From assembly GCA_028822935.1 (NCBI GenBank), contig JAPKCM010000024.1, positions 1-64,000 of the forward strand: a stretch of DNA of 64,000 bases, read 5' to 3'. This DNA comes from Akkermansiaceae bacterium. GTDB lineage: Bacteria; Verrucomicrobiota; Verrucomicrobiia; Verrucomicrobiales; Akkermansiaceae. A program made the position numbers and the translations under genes. Within the stretch, counting starts at the first letter, position 1. Each line of letters starts with the position of its first letter. The notes beneath the pieces were generated by a model. That model was not told where the DNA came from. It ran no database searches and worked only from the letters and a program-made list of their open reading frames with translations. Positions 52,806-61,700 of this stretch are shown here, one piece after another.

Positions 52806-54134
52806 ATGAATCCCTCCCCCGCTGCCCTCCTCCTCATCGTCCCACTTGCGGTCGCCGCGCCCAAGCCCTTCGACCGCCTTACCTTCCACGCACCAGCGAA
52901 GCCCCTGTCCGAGGAGGCCGTGACTGAAGACTGGCCGCGCTTTCTGGGTCCGCGCCATGACCTTCATTCCAAGGAGACCCGTCTCCTTAAGTCCCTACCA
53001 ACCGCAGGCCCGAAGATGGTGTGGGAAGTGAGCCGGGGAGGCGGCCATGCACCACCTGTCGTCTCCGGCGACCACCTCGTGATGATCTATACCCTGAAGG
53101 ATCGCGAGGTCATCGAATGCCTTCACCCCGAAACCGGCCTTCGTCACTGGAAGTTCGATTATCCAGTCACGTTGGGCACGAGCTACGGAACCAAGGATGC
53201 CCCGCGCTCCGGGCCCGTGATCGACGGTGATCTGGTCTTCTCAGTCGGAGTGCGTGGTGACCTGCACTGTCTCTCCCTGACAACCGGCGAGCTCGTTTGG
53301 AAGAAGAATCTCGACGAGGAATACGGTCCCACTCCCTTCTTCTTTGGGCGGGGTGGTTGCCCTCTCGTCCACCGCGATCAACTCATCGTCAACGTCGGTG
53401 GCCAGTTCTGCGTGGGTGGCTTCAACAAGAGAACCGGCAAACTGATCTGGACCACAAAGCACGACTGGCACGCCAGCTACGCTTCACCGGTGCCGGCCAC
53501 GATCCACGGCAAGGACCGCGTCCTCGTCTTCGCCGGTGGCATGACCGATCCACCCGCCGGTGGCCTGCTCAGCATCGACCTGAAAACCGGCAAAGCGGAG
53601 AGCACCTTTCCCTGGCGCGCACGGATGTATACCTCGGTCAATGCCGCCTCGCCGGTCGCAATCGGCAATGCCGCCTTTGTCACCGAGGGCTACACCGAGG
53701 GCGGCGCCATGATCGACTTCGCTCCCGATGGCAGCACCAAGCTGCGATGGAAAGCGCGGCAATTCAGCAGCCAATTCACCACTCCGGTCGCCCATGAAGA
53801 ACACCTCTACGGGGTGTCGGGCACCGGCGGAACCGAGATGGTCTGCTACGAGATCGCGACCGGTCGCGAAATGTGGCGGGACGGCCTTGCTCTTGAAGGC
53901 GCGCGCTTGGGACGGGCCAGCCTGCTCCACATCGACGGAGCCTTCCTTTGCCTCGGAGCCCAGGGAACCCTTCTCTGGCTCGATCTAAGCCCGAAAGGCG
54001 CCAAGATTCTTTCCCAAGCACAGCTCTTCCGAGCGCCGGAAACCTGGGGCGTTCCCGTGGTGTCTCGCGGACTGCTCTACATCAACCAGAACGCCATGCG
54101 GACGCGCCTTGTGTGCTACGATCTGCGGCGATAG
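52806..54134 (+). CDS. Secreted PQQ-type beta-propeller protein
   Basis: A 442-residue exported protein with a signal peptide (MNPSPAALLLIVPLAVAAP). Repeated PQQ-like blades carry tryptophans in typical places: HWKFDYP, TTGELVWKK, RTGKLIWTTKHDW, LRWKARQ and ATGREMWRDG. The start DWPRFLGPRHD is typical of PVC quinoprotein-like proteins, where it replaces the dehydrogenase start. No PQQ ligands are evident, so it is probably a scaffold or binding protein, not an enzyme. The ATG at 52806 was chosen for the signal peptide. Confidence 0.78.
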   Translation: MNPSPAALLLIVPLAVAAPKPFDRLTFHAPAKPLSEEAVTEDWPRFLGPRHDLHSKETRLLKSLPTAGPKMVWEVSRGGGHAPPVVSGDHLVMIYTLKDREVIECLHPETGLRHWKFDYPVTLGTSYGTKDAPRSGPVIDGDLVFSVGVRGDLHCLSLTTGELVWKKNLDEEYGPTPFFFGRGGCPLVHRDQLIVNVGGQFCVGGFNKRTGKLIWTTKHDWHASYASPVPATIHGKDRVLVFAGGMTDPPAGGLLSIDLKTGKAESTFPWRARMYTSVNAASPVAIGNAAFVTEGYTEGGAMIDFAPDGSTKLRWKARQFSSQFTTPVAHEEHLYGVSGTGGTEMVCYEIATGREMWRDGLALEGARLGRASLLHIDGAFLCLGAQGTLLWLDLSPKGAKILSQAQLFRAPETWGVPVVSRGLLYINQNAMRTRLVCYDLRR

Positions 54135-54459
54135 GCCAAAATGGAGCGACACAATTGATCTACCAGCTTACTACGAAGTCCCCGCGCGGTAACTCGATTT
54201 TCCTTCGTGCGACCACCCTTTTCTCCCCTATCGATTCCTTCAACGAGGCCCTCAGGCGATCCACCCAAAAAGAAAATTCCTGCAGCAAGTAAGGGGGAGC
54301 ACTAACGCGACAATCGCGGGCAGCGGCCCTGAAAACCAATCCTTCAAAGAGGATTCCGAAGAAGGCTCTTTTCCCAATTTTGAGGGATGGGATAAGCGGT
54401 TGGCGGTCTCATTATAATTAGCATAGCATGACAAAAGGGATGGAATCACCCCTACCCCT
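54135..54459. promoter_or_regulatory. Promoter region of the symporter gene
   Basis: No gene is supported here. A -10-like TATAAT lies at 54413-54418, about 40 bases before the symporter ATG, but no good -35 sits 17 bases upstream. Small hairpins are at 54307-54319 (CGCGA/TCGCG) and near 54340 (AATCC/GGATT). They may end the quinoprotein transcript. Confidence 0.4.
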
Positions 54460-55899
54460 ATGGCCGATATTGATATGAACTCCTCCCTCTTTCTAACCTG
54501 CTTCTTTGTCTATATTCTCGCCATGATTTTATTCGGCTGCTGGATCTCCCGCCGAAAACAAAGTGGCAATGACTTTCTCCTTGGCGGGCGCGCCCTTCCT
54601 TTATTTCTCACTCTCGGCACGACCGTCGCAACGATGGTCGGCACAGGGTCATCGATGGGAGCGGTCGGAAAAGCTTATCAGAATGGCTGGATGGGATCAT
54701 TGTATGGACTGGGCGGCGCTTTGGGTATTTTCATCGCGGCCTGGCTCTTCGCCCCCATGCGCCAACACCGCTTCATGACAATGGCCGAAGAGCTTTCTTC
54801 CTATGTCGGAGGAAATCGAGCCGTTAAGAATCTCGTCGGCGTCTTCACGTATCTCTCCAGTGTTGGTTGGCTGGGGGCTCATATTCTTGGCGGTGGGATG
54901 TATTTGGTCTTTGTCACCGGAATCGATCCGCTTTGGGCCAAAATCTGGATCGCGGGCGGCTTCGGTATTTACGCGGTCATCGGAGGATACCTGGCGGTTG
55001 TCTGGACCGATACCATCCAAGCCGTCGTTTTATTTGTAGGCTTTCTCCTGACCGCTCTCTTCGCCGTTCGTGCGGCAGGCGGCTGGGAGAAATTACAAGC
55101 CGTCAATGCCCAACTCATGGAGAATATTCATGTCCTTCCTTCCCTCTCCCTCATCGTGGTGATCGCGGTCGGGGTTTTAGGAACCCCTTCATTTCGGCAA
55201 CGAATCTATTCGGGAAACTCCGTCCTTGATGTCCGGAAAGCGTTTATCGTCTCCGGAATCCTCTACCTTGGTTTTGCCCTGCTCCCCACCATCATCGGGA
55301 TGGCGGCTTATCAATCCAATCCGGAATTGCGCAGTCCCGACCTGGCTTTTCCCTGGATGGCCACAAGCGTGCTCCCCATGGGCCTGGGCATGCTCATTCT
55401 CCTCGCAGGGCTTTCGGCCACCATGTCCAGTGCAAGCTCCGACGCGATCGCGGGCGTCACCACCGTGATTCGAGATCTCTATCAATGTGTTTTCAAAAAA
55501 ATGCCGGCACCGGAAAAAGTGGTCCCCTATTCACGAGCCGCACTGGGGTTAACGGTTGGCTTGGCCCTCATCATGGCCGTGGTTTCTGACAACATCCTCG
55601 GCTATATCTCCAACATCATCAATTTGTTTATGACCGGCATGTGCGTGTGCGGAATCCTGGGCCGAGTTTGGCCGAGATACAATGCCGCCGGAGCGCTGGC
55701 CTCATTAATCGGGGCCTTTGTCACTGCTCTCGTCTTCAAAGAGTGGAACACCATTTGGGGCAACCCGGTAATCCCCTCCCTCGTCATCTCAAGCTTGGCC
55801 GGCATCCTCGTTTCATGTATCACCCCTCCAGATAAGAAAAGCCATGATGAGGCTTTAAAGCAACTGCAGCAAGAACGTGAAGAAATGCAAACAGACTGA
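54460..55899 (+). CDS. Sodium:solute symporter (SSS family)
   Basis: A 479-residue membrane transporter with about 13 hydrophobic helices. The family signature region GGRALPLFLTLGTTVATMVGTGSSMGAVGKAYQNG appears in pieces near residues 40-75, with AWLFAPMRQHRFMTMAEE after it. The core ALLPTIIGMAAY and LSATMSSASSDAIAGVTTVIRDLYQ follow. It imports an unknown solute with sodium, perhaps an amino acid given its RidA neighbour 23 bases downstream. The start may instead be the ATG at 54475. Confidence 0.88.
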   Translation: MADIDMNSSLFLTCFFVYILAMILFGCWISRRKQSGNDFLLGGRALPLFLTLGTTVATMVGTGSSMGAVGKAYQNGWMGSLYGLGGALGIFIAAWLFAPMRQHRFMTMAEELSSYVGGNRAVKNLVGVFTYLSSVGWLGAHILGGGMYLVFVTGIDPLWAKIWIAGGFGIYAVIGGYLAVVWTDTIQAVVLFVGFLLTALFAVRAAGGWEKLQAVNAQLMENIHVLPSLSLIVVIAVGVLGTPSFRQRIYSGNSVLDVRKAFIVSGILYLGFALLPTIIGMAAYQSNPELRSPDLAFPWMATSVLPMGLGMLILLAGLSATMSSASSDAIAGVTTVIRDLYQCVFKKMPAPEKVVPYSRAALGLTVGLALIMAVVSDNILGYISNIINLFMTGMCVCGILGRVWPRYNAAGALASLIGAFVTALVFKEWNTIWGNPVIPSLVISSLAGILVSCITPPDKKSHDEALKQLQQEREEMQTD

Positions 55900-55922
55900 T
55901 CTCGAACCCAAAGAAAGACCCC

Positions 55923-56402
55923 ATGAATAATCCCGAAGAACAATTAATCGCCCTAGGCTTAACCTTACCGGAGTCTCTTCCTTTAGGCGGCCTCTATAAA
56001 CCCGTCGTCATCGCAGGGAACATCGCCTACATCTCCGGTCACGGACCTTACCTGGGCAATGGCACATATATCACGGGTCGACTCGGAGACGTCATGGATG
56101 TGGCGGCCGGTCAAGCCGCGGCGCGTCAGACCGGCCTGGCCCTGCTGAGAACGATGAAAGACCATTTCAAAGACCTCTCCCGCGTCAAGCGGATCATCAA
56201 GGCCCTTGGGTTTGTAAATTCATGCGAACATTTTTCTCAACAACCCCAAGTCATGAATGGCTTCAGCGAACTCATGCGTGACATCTTCGGCGCAGAGAGC
56301 GGCGTTTCCGCCAGAAGTGCGATTGGGACCAATGTCCTTCCGGGAAACATTTCGGTCGAAATCGAATTGATCATTGAAATCGATTCAGAGGAAACGGGTT
56401 AA
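55923..56402 (+). CDS. RidA/YjgF-family protein
   Basis: A 159-residue protein of the longer RidA subgroup. The family features visible are YISGHGPYLGNG, GQAAARQTGLALLRTMK, and the end ARSAIGTNVLPGNISVEIELIIEI. The Arg in ARSAIG is the likely active-site Arg that hydrolyses enamine/imine intermediates released by PLP enzymes such as the one encoded next to it. Its stop is TAA at 56400-56402, and the four bases TTAA also form the stop of the convergent D-threonine-aldolase-like gene. Confidence 0.88.
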   Translation: MNNPEEQLIALGLTLPESLPLGGLYKPVVIAGNIAYISGHGPYLGNGTYITGRLGDVMDVAAGQAAARQTGLALLRTMKDHFKDLSRVKRIIKALGFVNSCEHFSQQPQVMNGFSELMRDIFGAESGVSARSAIGTNVLPGNISVEIELIIEIDSEETG

Positions 56403-57454
56403 CGATCCCGTGCGGCGACCCGCCATTCTTCATTCAGGGAACGGCCATCGCGCATCAGATGAACCGACCGATGCAAGGCGACCGTTGGACAAATATGACG
56501 AGGATAAGCCAGTAAAGAATCGCCGGGTTTAAAGCGGTGGCAATCCTCGACTTCAACGACCAGGTGTTCCTCACTTTGCCCCAGAAACTTTGCCTGCGGT
56601 AAGTCGGGCAACATCACTCGTTCCTCTAAAGAATTTTCCGCGGCAACCGCTTTATGGCCCAGGTCCAAACACAAGCGGTTTTTACCCGGCTTACTGATCA
56701 CCCGCGTTAACAAAACGGCTGCGATTTCAAAAGGGAGCTCCGGGAAAGAATCCGAATATCCCTGGTCCCAGAAAAGGGAGGTTCCAGGACTGCAGTCCCA
56801 ACCAGACTCTTCCGCCCAAAGCCCGAAGGTCGGACTCCCGCCTGCGATCACCGTCATCGAATCCTCGCGGTGCTTTTGTATTTGCTGATGAATTTCAAGG
56901 ACTGACGCACGTCGACTGACCCGATCCGGATCATGCAAGTGACCATCATACACATGCAATCCCATCAGTTGCGCCTGAGACAAATTTCCGACCTCCTGAA
57001 TCAGAAAATCCAGCGCTGAACCAAAGGCCACGCCGGTCCGATGCATCCCGCAGTCGACATCAATAAACAAGCCAAGTCCTTTGCATCTTTGATCCAACAG
57101 CGCAGCCGTTTCCAGATCATCAATGACTGCAAAGAAAGAGGTCTCTGGATACGCGGCGACGGCTTCAGCCAAACGTGCGATATTGGGACCGACCGGCTGG
57201 ATCGCCAAAAGAACTTCAGCCGCCCCGGCGTCCGCCGCCATCTCCAATTCAGCTAAAGTCGCGGCTTTGAATTTTCGAATACCCGCCCTGATCTGCAACT
57301 GAACCACTTCCCGCATTTTGTGGGTTTTAAGATGAGGGCGTAAACGATCAACCCCCGCGATCGAAATCATCTGCTGAAGATTCGATTCCACCTTCCCAAC
57401 ATCCAGCAATAACGCGGGAGAAGGAATACCCTCAAGTTCATCTAACTGATTCAT
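56399..57454 (-). CDS. PLP-dependent D-threonine aldolase-like enzyme
   Basis: A 351-residue alanine-racemase-fold enzyme of the D-TA/D-serine dehydratase-like family. It has RPHLKTHK with the PLP Lys (probably Lys43), FIDVDCGMHRTG, GGSPTFGLWAEES, and the C-terminal metal-binding part YPRHICPTVALH. It would cleave D-3-hydroxy amino acids (e.g. D-threonine to glycine and acetaldehyde) or dehydrate D-serine. It starts within the stop of the upstream dipeptidase gene (ATGA overlap) and ends tail-to-tail with the RidA gene, so a D-amino-acid role is plausible. Confidence 0.85.
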   Translation of the reverse strand: MNQLDELEGIPSPALLLDVGKVESNLQQMISIAGVDRLRPHLKTHKMREVVQLQIRAGIRKFKAATLAELEMAADAGAAEVLLAIQPVGPNIARLAEAVAAYPETSFFAVIDDLETAALLDQRCKGLGLFIDVDCGMHRTGVAFGSALDFLIQEVGNLSQAQLMGLHVYDGHLHDPDRVSRRASVLEIHQQIQKHREDSMTVIAGGSPTFGLWAEESGWDCSPGTSLFWDQGYSDSFPELPFEIAAVLLTRVISKPGKNRLCLDLGHKAVAAENSLEERVMLPDLPQAKFLGQSEEHLVVEVEDCHRFKPGDSLLAYPRHICPTVALHRSVHLMRDGRSLNEEWRVAARDR

Positions 57455-58515
57455 GGTAATGCCTTTCGAAGTAACTCAATAAAATTCCCATGGGCAACTT
57501 TTCCCACATCCGACTCAGAAAATCCCCGTTCGCGCAACAGGCTTGGGATCTTGGCAATATCCGCAATCGAATGAAGATCTTTCGGGCTTTGTTCGGTCCC
57601 AAACCCTCCGTCCAAGTCCGTCCCAATACCGACATGATCAGCATTTCCAAGCAGTTGGCAAATATGATCAAGATGCTTAAGCGCGTCGTCCAAACACACC
57701 CCGGACGCTTCCGGGGTGGTGACTCTTTTTTCCCAACCGGGAACAATCATCCAGGTATCCATCGCCAAACCAATGACCCCGCCGCGTTCTGCCACCGCTC
57801 GAATCTGATCATCCGATAACTGACGCGGATCGTTTACCAAAGCCCGACAGTTATGATGACTCGCCCAAACCGGACCGGAAAAACAAGCGAGGGCGTCCCA
57901 GAAAGTTTCTTCGCATAAATGGGTCACATCCAAAATCAAACCGAGCCGATCCATCTCTTGAATCAAGGCCTTTCCTTCATGCGACAAGGGACCAAGCTGA
58001 TCATGTCCCAACGCATAACGGCCGTGGCCGTAATGGGCCGGACCTAAAGCGCGCAGTCCGTAGCCATAGGCCGTCTCCAGATCAGCCAAGGTTCGTATCG
58101 AATCGGAACCCTCGAGGCTCAAAACATAGCCAATCGGGGTATTCTCCGCATCCTCAGCCCAGTCCTCCAAGTGCTGATCCAATGCTCCCGTCGTTCGAAT
58201 CATCGACAATTCCCCGACCTCTTCCATCGCGCGATACCAAGCGAGTTGACCTTGGGTCATCGCCCAGGCCTGCGCCGGCGATGCCCACGATGCCACCGGC
58301 CCGGGCGGCTGCATGCAGCCACCGATTTGAGTCGCCACGCAAAGCCCAATCCCGGCTTTGCGCATCTCCGGAAAACAGACCGTCCCCTGACTCCGTCCCT
58401 GTAAATCAGATAGGCCGGCCTCAACTTTTCGGAGGTCCGCCAGCGGTAATCGTAAATCCCGATTATACTCAAGGGCATTCAGACTAAGATCCAGATGGGC
58501 ATCGAAAATTAGCAT
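57451..58515 (-). CDS. Membrane dipeptidase (renal dipeptidase, M19 family)
   Basis: A 354-residue zinc dipeptidase. The first metal motif FDAHLDLSL carries His-x-Asp, the shared Glu lies in LSLEGSDS, and WASHHNCRALVNDPRQLSD and HVGIGTDLDGGFG are the other M19 signatures. M19 enzymes can hydrolyse dipeptides with a D-residue, unlike most peptidases. An in-frame ATG at 58536 would add seven residues, but the ATG at 58515 begins closer to the family's N-terminus. It is the first gene of a two-gene operon with the D-threonine-aldolase-like enzyme. Confidence 0.87.
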   Translation of the reverse strand: MLIFDAHLDLSLNALEYNRDLRLPLADLRKVEAGLSDLQGRSQGTVCFPEMRKAGIGLCVATQIGGCMQPPGPVASWASPAQAWAMTQGQLAWYRAMEEVGELSMIRTTGALDQHLEDWAEDAENTPIGYVLSLEGSDSIRTLADLETAYGYGLRALGPAHYGHGRYALGHDQLGPLSHEGKALIQEMDRLGLILDVTHLCEETFWDALACFSGPVWASHHNCRALVNDPRQLSDDQIRAVAERGGVIGLAMDTWMIVPGWEKRVTTPEASGVCLDDALKHLDHICQLLGNADHVGIGTDLDGGFGTEQSPKDLHSIADIAKIPSLLRERGFSESDVGKVAHGNFIELLRKALP

Positions 58516-58629
58516 GCCGCCAGCATGAATGATCACGCGGAATTAACCAACTCCGTTTTCCCATCCTTGGGGGGAATTATTTCCCTATTCCTATTCATCG
58601 TGTTTTAGAATTTTGCTGAGTCAATCCAT

Positions 58630-58725
58630 TCAACAGTATTGCAAGACGGTGGCTCAGTTGTGGACGCAGCCATCGCCGCATTTGGATTGATGGAACCCAC
58701 GGGTTGTAGAATCGCGGGTATCTCA
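58630..58725 (+). pseudogene. Remnant of a gamma-glutamyltransferase gene
   Basis: The plus strand reads VLQDGGSVVDAAIAAFGLMEP, then TGC. This is the conserved N-terminal region of gamma-glutamyltranspeptidases (GGxAVDAAxAAxxxLGVVEPxxxGIGG). It then diverges without the GIGG loop and soon reaches a stop. No other part of the gene remains. The remnant lies next to the dipeptidase and D-threonine-aldolase-like genes, where such an enzyme would fit. The rest of 58516-58930 has no gene. Confidence 0.6.
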
Positions 58726-58821
58726 CGGTGCTTCCGAAAGCCGAAAAGACGGTCAGGCTGCAGGGTATTAAGAATGGTCGTTTTTCTTTTTTGAGAAAAA
58801 GGACATGCCAGGAAGCAACCC

Positions 58822-58872
58822 TTGACTTCGTAGAGTCAAACGAGAGCCGGATCATGTGATCCGGCTGTTTTT
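58822..58872 (+). terminator. Strong hairpin terminator, possibly preceded by a second hairpin
   Basis: A perfect 10-bp stem (AGCCGGATCA/TGATCCGGCT, 58845-58866) is followed by GTTTTTA, a good factor-independent terminator on the plus strand. Just upstream lies another inverted repeat, TTGACT/AGTCAA (58822-58839). The pair sits about 60 bases before the oxidoreductase ATG, so it could end a leader or small RNA, or act as an attenuator. Confidence 0.75.
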
Positions 58873-58930
58873 ATTGGCTTCTGCTTATGGATTTTTATGT
58901 GAGGATCCCTCTAGTCTAATTCCAAAATCT

Positions 58931-60217
58931 ATGAAAAGACCGAACACCCGCCGACAGTTCATTAAGACCTCCGTTGCCGCGGCAACCGGCTTGACCATCC
59001 TGCAATCGGGTTCCGCCCGGACATATGCCGCCAATGAGAAGTTGAACGTGGCGGTCATCGGCGTCGCCAACCAAGGGGCATACAACCTAGGCAATGTCTC
59101 GAGTCAAAACGTCGTGGCCTTGTGCGACATCAACGAGGGCTTGCTTGCGGGAGCGGCGCAGAAACATCCATCTGCCCGGACCTACACCGATTTTCGAGAT
59201 CTGCTCGACCAGAAGGACGTCGAAGCGGTCGTGGTGGCCACCCCGGATCACACCCACGCCGTCGCGACCGCCGCCGCAATCCGAAGCGGACGACATGTCT
59301 ATTGCGAGAAGCCGCTCACCCGGACCGTGGCCGAATGCCGTCGCATCCAGGAGCTGGCCCGGGAACATCGCTGCGTCACCCAGATGGGAACCCAGATTCA
59401 TGCGGGATCGAACTATCGCCGGGTGGTGGAACTGGTGCAAAGCGGAGCAATCGGCACCGTGTCAGAAGTGCATGTCTGGGTCGGTGGAGGCTTCGGCAAT
59501 AAAGAACGTCCCAAGGACACGCCACCAGTGCCAAAGGGACTGCACTATGATCTCTGGTTGGGACCGGCCGAGGAGCGACCTTATCATCCAGACTACCTTC
59601 CATTTTCCTGGCGGCATTGGTGGGCATTTGGTGGCGGGACCCTCGCTGATATCGGTTGCCACTACATGGACCTGCCCCATTGGGCTCTCGAATTACGGCA
59701 TCCTCTCAGCGTCGAGGCGGAAGGCCCGCCAGTTCACGCGGAGAGCGCGGCAAACTGGTTGATCGCCCGCTACCTCTATCCGGCGCGGGGTGAAAAGCCG
59801 CCGGTGAATCTGACTTGGTATCATGGAGATCGGCGCCCCCCACAATTCGCGGAGAAAAAATTGCCCGAGTGGGGGAACGGAGTGCTCTTCGTCGGCTCCA
59901 AGGGAATGCTAATCTCTGACTACGGAAAGCATGTCCTCCTGCCCGAAAAAGACTTCACCGAATTCACGACCCCGGAACCCTTTATCAAGGACTCCATCGG
60001 GCATCACCTGGAATGGATCGAAGCCTGCAAACACGGTGGGCCGACCACTTGTAATTTTGACTATTCCGGGCCGCTAACGGAAGCGGTGCTTCTCGGCAAC
60101 GTAGCATTCCGTTCCGGTAAGAAACTGGAGTGGGATCCGAAAAAGTTACGGGCCACGGGAGCTCCCGAAGCCGACCAATTTATCGATTATCGGTATCGCA
60201 AAGGCTGGGCGCTGTGA
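58931..60217 (+). CDS. Tat-exported Gfo/Idh/MocA-family oxidoreductase
   Basis: A 428-residue protein with a twin-arginine signal (TRRQFIKTSVAAATGLTIL). The Rossmann domain begins VAVIGVANQGAYN, with DxN after the second strand (LCDINEG), and has the family motif CEKPLT. The C-terminal half is the alpha/beta substrate domain found in many secreted PVC members (WRHWWAFGGGTLADIGCHYMD). The NAD(P) cofactor is expected to be carried in through Tat export. The substrate is unknown, perhaps a sugar. The ATG at 58931 starts the Tat signal; upstream codons are not protein-like. Confidence 0.87.
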   Translation: MKRPNTRRQFIKTSVAAATGLTILQSGSARTYAANEKLNVAVIGVANQGAYNLGNVSSQNVVALCDINEGLLAGAAQKHPSARTYTDFRDLLDQKDVEAVVVATPDHTHAVATAAAIRSGRHVYCEKPLTRTVAECRRIQELAREHRCVTQMGTQIHAGSNYRRVVELVQSGAIGTVSEVHVWVGGGFGNKERPKDTPPVPKGLHYDLWLGPAEERPYHPDYLPFSWRHWWAFGGGTLADIGCHYMDLPHWALELRHPLSVEAEGPPVHAESAANWLIARYLYPARGEKPPVNLTWYHGDRRPPQFAEKKLPEWGNGVLFVGSKGMLISDYGKHVLLPEKDFTEFTTPEPFIKDSIGHHLEWIEACKHGGPTTCNFDYSGPLTEAVLLGNVAFRSGKKLEWDPKKLRATGAPEADQFIDYRYRKGWAL

Positions 60218-60308
60218 TAGCGGACGGGCCGGTTTACGGCAGCCTCTTCAGGCTGGCTGAGAATATCATCCCGGTATTCATGGGTTCATCTCCCGGTCGG
60301 GACTGGCG

Positions 60309-61700
60309 CTAGATCGCGATCTCCGCCAGTGGCCCGCGCAGGTCGAGGTCCTTGAGTTGGTTATCGAGCTGGCCAAAATGATCTTTGGCCGGGCCGTTGT
60401 TGGCTTGGAGAATGGTGTTGTACCAATTGCCGATCGTCTTGTGGCCGGGGCTCCCGTATTTCGGGTAGCGGAGGTAGCGCCCTGCGGTCTTGAGCTTGTG
60501 CCCTCGCCCGCCGACAACAATGAACGGCCACTCTTTGCGGCGCGAGTGATGCGCCTCGCCGGTATCGGAGAGGTAGATGATCATGGTGTTATCGAGCATG
60601 GTGCCGTCACCTTCGGGGACTGCTTTAAGCTTGGCTGCCAGCTTGGCGATCTGCTCGATTTGAAATTTGCGAATCACGTCGCGCGCCTCGGCGGACTTCA
60701 GCCCGTTGTCGGTGACTTTGTTGTGGCCAATGTCGTGCACGCTGGTGTTCTTGAAGCCGAAGGTGGCATACTTGGCGCTAAGCCAGTCGGCGCGGATCGA
60801 GATCACGTTCGTTAATCCGGTGATCAATGCTGCCGAGGTGAGGTCGAAGAAGGTGGACACGCGGTCGGTGAAGACGGTCGATGAATATTGGCTGGTGAGC
60901 TCGGGGGCGTTCTTGCGAATCTTTTCCTGCATCACGACGAGCTGATTATTACGTGCGCGGACGGACTCGAACGCGTTCAGGTAGTGGTCGAGTTTCTCGC
61001 GCTCCTCCGGACTGATCTGCTTGGCGAGACGCTTGGTATCCTCGCGGAGGAAGTCGAGGAGGTTGCTCTGCAACTCGAACTCCTTCTTACCGCCCGTTTT
61101 TAAATCGAGCGCACTGCCGAATAATTCGCGGTAGGCTTTTTCCGCGCTGGCCTGGTAGGGCATCGGGCTGTTCTGCCCGTAGGCCGAGATCTTTGGAAAG
61201 ACCGCGGTGTCCTGGACGATCGGGCCGTAGTTATTGCCGATACTGTGGCCATTGGGGGCAAAACCGTAATTCCGGAAGGGAGCGGGATTGAGTTGACCGA
61301 GGAGGCAATCGAGGGTGGCTGCCGCGGGCTTTTCCGGTGAGTGGTGGCAGCTGAGGGCACCGTAATAAGACGAATGATTCCCTCCGAAGTTAGCACCGGA
61401 AAGACCTTCGAGAATCATCATCTCCTCTTTGAAGGGATCAAGCGATCGCAGCGTTGGGGGGAGCCGATGGTCGGTGAGTTTGAGATCGAGGAGATTGTCG
61501 TCATCGCCGATATCAATGCCCTCCGGGCGGATCGCGTCGGGTGTGATGCCACTGGATTTGATGACGAAGACAAAGCGTTTGGGGAAGCCGTCGGAGCGAC
61601 CGGCAGCATGAGCTTCCATCTGCCGTAGCAGAGGCATCAAGACCGCGCCACTCGCTCCGAGCGTGATGCCTTTGGTGAAATTTCTTCGAGTGGTCATCAT
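60309..61700 (-). CDS. DUF1552 protein with Tat signal
   Basis: A 463-residue protein starting MMTTRRNFTKGITLG, a twin-arginine signal. The DUF1552 (PF07586) core includes FVIKSSGITPDAIRPEG, LEGLSGANFGGNHSSYYGALSCH, and a C-terminal YLSDTGEAHHSRRKEWPFIVVGG segment with His-rich motifs. This resembles sulfatase-like alkaline-phosphatase-fold proteins. The gene overlaps the DUF1592 gene by four bases (ATGA, 61697-61700). The pair is conserved in PVC bacteria, where its exact function is not established. Confidence 0.87.
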   Translation of the reverse strand: MMTTRRNFTKGITLGASGAVLMPLLRQMEAHAAGRSDGFPKRFVFVIKSSGITPDAIRPEGIDIGDDDNLLDLKLTDHRLPPTLRSLDPFKEEMMILEGLSGANFGGNHSSYYGALSCHHSPEKPAAATLDCLLGQLNPAPFRNYGFAPNGHSIGNNYGPIVQDTAVFPKISAYGQNSPMPYQASAEKAYRELFGSALDLKTGGKKEFELQSNLLDFLREDTKRLAKQISPEEREKLDHYLNAFESVRARNNQLVVMQEKIRKNAPELTSQYSSTVFTDRVSTFFDLTSAALITGLTNVISIRADWLSAKYATFGFKNTSVHDIGHNKVTDNGLKSAEARDVIRKFQIEQIAKLAAKLKAVPEGDGTMLDNTMIIYLSDTGEAHHSRRKEWPFIVVGGRGHKLKTAGRYLRYPKYGSPGHKTIGNWYNTILQANNGPAKDHFGQLDNQLKDLDLRGPLAEIAI

